A DNA stretch of 7,147 nucleotides from positions 1 to 7,147 of the forward strand of contig DPBN01000363.1 in NCBI GenBank assembly GCA_003516955.1, given 5' to 3'. The position numbers and the translations under genes were made by a program. Under the pieces are notes generated by a model that saw nothing but the letters and a program-made list of their open reading frames with translations, ran no database searches and was not told where the DNA came from. The stretch comes from Armatimonadota bacterium (GTDB taxonomy: Bacteria; Armatimonadota; Fimbriimonadia; Fimbriimonadales; Fimbriimonadaceae). Below are positions 6,197-7,147 of this stretch, in pieces. The number at the start of each line of letters is the position of its first letter. The first letter of the stretch is position 1.

Positions 6197-6463
6197 GTGG
6201 GGAAGCGGAAAGAGCCTCGACCGCCGGTCTGGTACCTGAACAGCTCGTTCTGGTTCGCAGCGATGCTGCTCGCGGTGGCAATCGTCGGCCTCCCCTTCCT
6301 CGGAGGCGAAGACGCCATCCGCGACCCCGGGCAGAAGCGGGAGAACGGACTCGTGTGGATGTATCTCGCCGGAGCCGCGATCATGGCTCTGAACGGCTGG
6401 CTCAGCCACCAGCACGCGGCGAAGGCGTTCGAAGAGGCCTCCGCCACAACGAAGGATTCCTGA
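6197..6463 (+). CDS. Small two-helix membrane protein, unknown family
   Basis: The product has 88 residues. After a basic N-terminus (GKRKEPRPP) come a hydrophobic segment at about 17-36 (FWFAAMLLAVAIVGLPFLGG), a polar charged loop (EDAIRDPGQKREN, 38-50), a second hydrophobic segment at about 52-70 (LVWMYLAGAAIMALNGWLS) and a hydrophilic tail (HQHAAKAFEEASATTKDS). With positive charge at the N-terminus, both ends would face the cytoplasm and the loop the periplasm. I do not recognise a family. The frame is open further upstream, but that part is antisense to the barrel gene and Arg/Pro-rich, so GTG 6197 with its fixed-distance GGTACACTGG element is preferred. The zinc-ribbon gene follows after 2 bases, so the two form one transcription unit. 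Confidence 0.75.
   Translation: MGKRKEPRPPVWYLNSSFWFAAMLLAVAIVGLPFLGGEDAIRDPGQKRENGLVWMYLAGAAIMALNGWLSHQHAAKAFEEASATTKDS
6451..6456 (+). promoter_or_regulatory. Ribosome-binding site of the zinc-ribbon gene (GAAGGA)
   Basis: GAAGGA, 9 bases before ATG 6466, lies inside the last codons of the membrane-protein gene. It decides the start of the small downstream gene and shows that this organism does use Shine-Dalgarno initiation for genes inside transcription units. Confidence 0.6.
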
Positions 6464-6465
6464 CT

Positions 6466-6672
6466 ATGGTCTACTGTTCCTGCGGAAAACCGATCGAGAA
6501 GATTCCGAGCTGGATGCAGCGGGTGAACGTGGAGTTCGTGTGCAACAACTGCCCGAACCGGAAGCACCAGAACATCACCCAGCTGGACCTGACCGCCGTG
6601 CTGCCGGCGACGCCCAACCTCAACGAACCGCAGGACCTGCCGGAGATCGACGAAGAGCTCGAAGCCGAATAG
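6466..6672 (+). CDS. Small putative zinc-ribbon protein, unknown function
   Basis: The product has 68 residues. Four cysteines in CSC (Cys4, Cys6) and CNNC (Cys26, Cys29), separated by 19 residues, suggest one zinc site of a short ribbon; the intervening residues (KPIEKIPSWMQRVNVEFV) would form the hairpin. The C-terminal half has no cysteines, is proline-containing and ends acidic (LPEIDEELEAE). No membrane segment is present. The family is not one I can name. ATG 6466 starts 2 bases after the stop of the membrane-protein gene and has a GAAGGA 9 bases upstream. Cotranscription with a small membrane protein suggests, but does not show, that the two act together. The stop is 3 bases from the stop of the convergent gene. 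Confidence 0.75.
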   Translation: MVYCSCGKPIEKIPSWMQRVNVEFVCNNCPNRKHQNITQLDLTAVLPATPNLNEPQDLPEIDEELEAE

Positions 6673-6675
6673 CGC

Positions 6676-6924
6676 TCACCTCCGGGCCGGTTCCTCGCGC
6701 ATCACGAGGATCAGCGAGGGGGCCTTCTCGTCGCCGAGCTCCCTCGCGCATCCTACTCGGATCTCATCCAAGTCGACCACCGCGTAGCGGTGGATCACGA
6801 GGTTCGCCACAAGCTTCCCTTCGTGGTACCAGACCGAGGCGTCAAGAACCCCTTCTTGAGATTGCAGAAACGACTCCGTTTCCCTCGTGTCCGGTCTGTT
6901 GCGGTCCAAGGCGCCATTGCCCAT
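6676..6924 (-). CDS. Small protein of unknown function
   Basis: The product has 82 residues from the ATG at 6924. A polar N-terminus (MGNGALDRNRPDTRE) is followed by a compact alternating pattern: helix-like ESFLQSQEGV, strand DASVWYHEGKLVANLVI (28-44), helix DLDEIRVGCARELGD (51-65) and strand PSLILVMRE (69-77). This helix-strand-strand-helix-strand order loosely recalls the C-terminal subdomain of acyl-CoA synthetase-like enzymes (a short glycine-valine, strand, turn, strand, helix layout), but the catalytic lysine region is missing and this is a guess. Third positions are GC-rich though less than in neighbours. An in-frame TTG at 6945 would add seven residues; the ATG is preferred, but neither has a convincing ribosome-binding site. 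It lies 75 bases downstream of the SPOR-like gene and is probably cotranscribed with it. Confidence 0.6.
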   Translation of the reverse strand: MGNGALDRNRPDTRETESFLQSQEGVLDASVWYHEGKLVANLVIHRYAVVDLDEIRVGCARELGDEKAPSLILVMREEPARR

Positions 6925-6999
6925 AGTCGTCTTTTCGGCTGGCAAAAGTGCCGGCTGGAGGGCAAGGAAAGAGCGATGGGCCTTTCGTCCCTTCTCGAA

Positions 7000-7147
7000 T
7001 CAGCTTTCCACAGAGACCTGAAGGCTTGCGGACCGCCCCTGAAACTCAGCGGGCCACAGCCGCCAATCCGGCCGGGCGGATTCGAGCCTCCTCCTCGCCT
7101 GGTCGCGCGCCTCCTGGCTGGCGAAGGCACCGAACACGGCGCTGCCC
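7000..7147 (-). CDS. C-terminal end of a probable SPOR-domain protein (partial)
   Basis: Read on the minus strand from the window edge, an open frame of 48 codons ends at TGA (7002-7000). It contains GSAVFGAFASQEARDQARRRL, the typical SPOR pattern in which an aromatic strand and GAF/GSF precede a helix with regularly placed alanines and arginines, and ends with a strand-like SASLQVSVES. SPOR domains bind denuded peptidoglycan glycan strands and are mostly found in envelope and division proteins. The conserved V-x-x-G-x-F core appears as AVFGAF. The start and any signal peptide or membrane anchor lie outside the window. The next gene on this strand begins 75 bases downstream. Confidence 0.6.
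   Translation of the reverse strand, partial: GSAVFGAFASQEARDQARRRLESARPDWRLWPAEFQGRSASLQVSVES

Noticed and set aside
6936..6958. Direct repeat of CGGCTGG around the small hairpin GGCA-AAAG-TGCC, considered as a riboswitch or operator before the small minus-strand gene
   Set aside because: The repeat is 7 bases and the stem 4 to 6 bp, both expected by chance in GC-rich DNA; no known riboswitch core is recognisable.
1..7147. Mobile element, defence island, toxin-antitoxin or CRISPR content
   Set aside because: No transposase, integrase, terminal inverted repeats, repeat-spacer array or known defence domains were seen on either strand; gene content is mainly housekeeping.

Overview
This is a GC-rich, densely packed chromosomal stretch with no mobile elements, CRISPR, rRNA or tRNA. 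It holds nine complete or near-complete genes, plus gene ends at both edges. The outer-membrane-type barrel protein (DUF5916), the SPOR-like fragment and the short QueF suggest a GC-rich Gram-negative bacterium outside the well-studied Proteobacteria. An Acidobacteriota-like host is my best guess, but it rests on gene content only, not on phylogeny.

Layout. Bases 1-963 (+): the tail of an unidentified gene overlaps queF (preQ0 reductase), which overlaps hpt (hypoxanthine/guanine phosphoribosyltransferase) by 4 bases, so these look like one translationally coupled operon. Bases 1017-2921 (+): rho, then 18 bases later a bifunctional-nuclease-domain (BFN/DUF151) protein. Bases 2931-3572 (-): elbB, a DJ-1/PfpI family protein, convergent with the BFN gene; a perfect 9-bp hairpin holds both stop codons. 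Bases 3670-4206 (+): a SRPBCC/AHSA1-like protein, divergent from elbB, whose 3' end overlaps by 60 bases the convergent gene at 4147-6099 (-), an exported CBM9-like plus DUF5916 beta-barrel protein. Bases 6197-6672 (+): a two-gene unit of a small two-helix membrane protein and a 68-residue CxC/CxxC putative zinc-ribbon protein. Bases 6676-7147 (-): a small unknown protein and the C-terminal end of a probable SPOR-domain protein.

Most of the content is housekeeping: tRNA queuosine synthesis, purine salvage, transcription termination and a glyoxalase-like enzyme. I see no defence, secretion or biosynthetic cluster. The most interesting signal is regulatory. Three unrelated + strand genes (rho, the SRPBCC gene and the small membrane-protein gene) carry the 10-mer GGTACWCWGG exactly 6 bases before the start codon, with no convincing Shine-Dalgarno sequence. 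The barrel gene has a related AGTATAAAGA at the same distance on the other strand. This looks like a -10 element placed so that transcription starts at or next to the start codon, that is, leaderless mRNAs. By contrast elbB and the zinc-ribbon gene have ordinary Shine-Dalgarno sequences. The three convergent gene pairs are packed so tightly (9 bases apart, 60 bases overlapping, 3 bases apart) that no classical hairpin-plus-U-tract terminator is visible between them.
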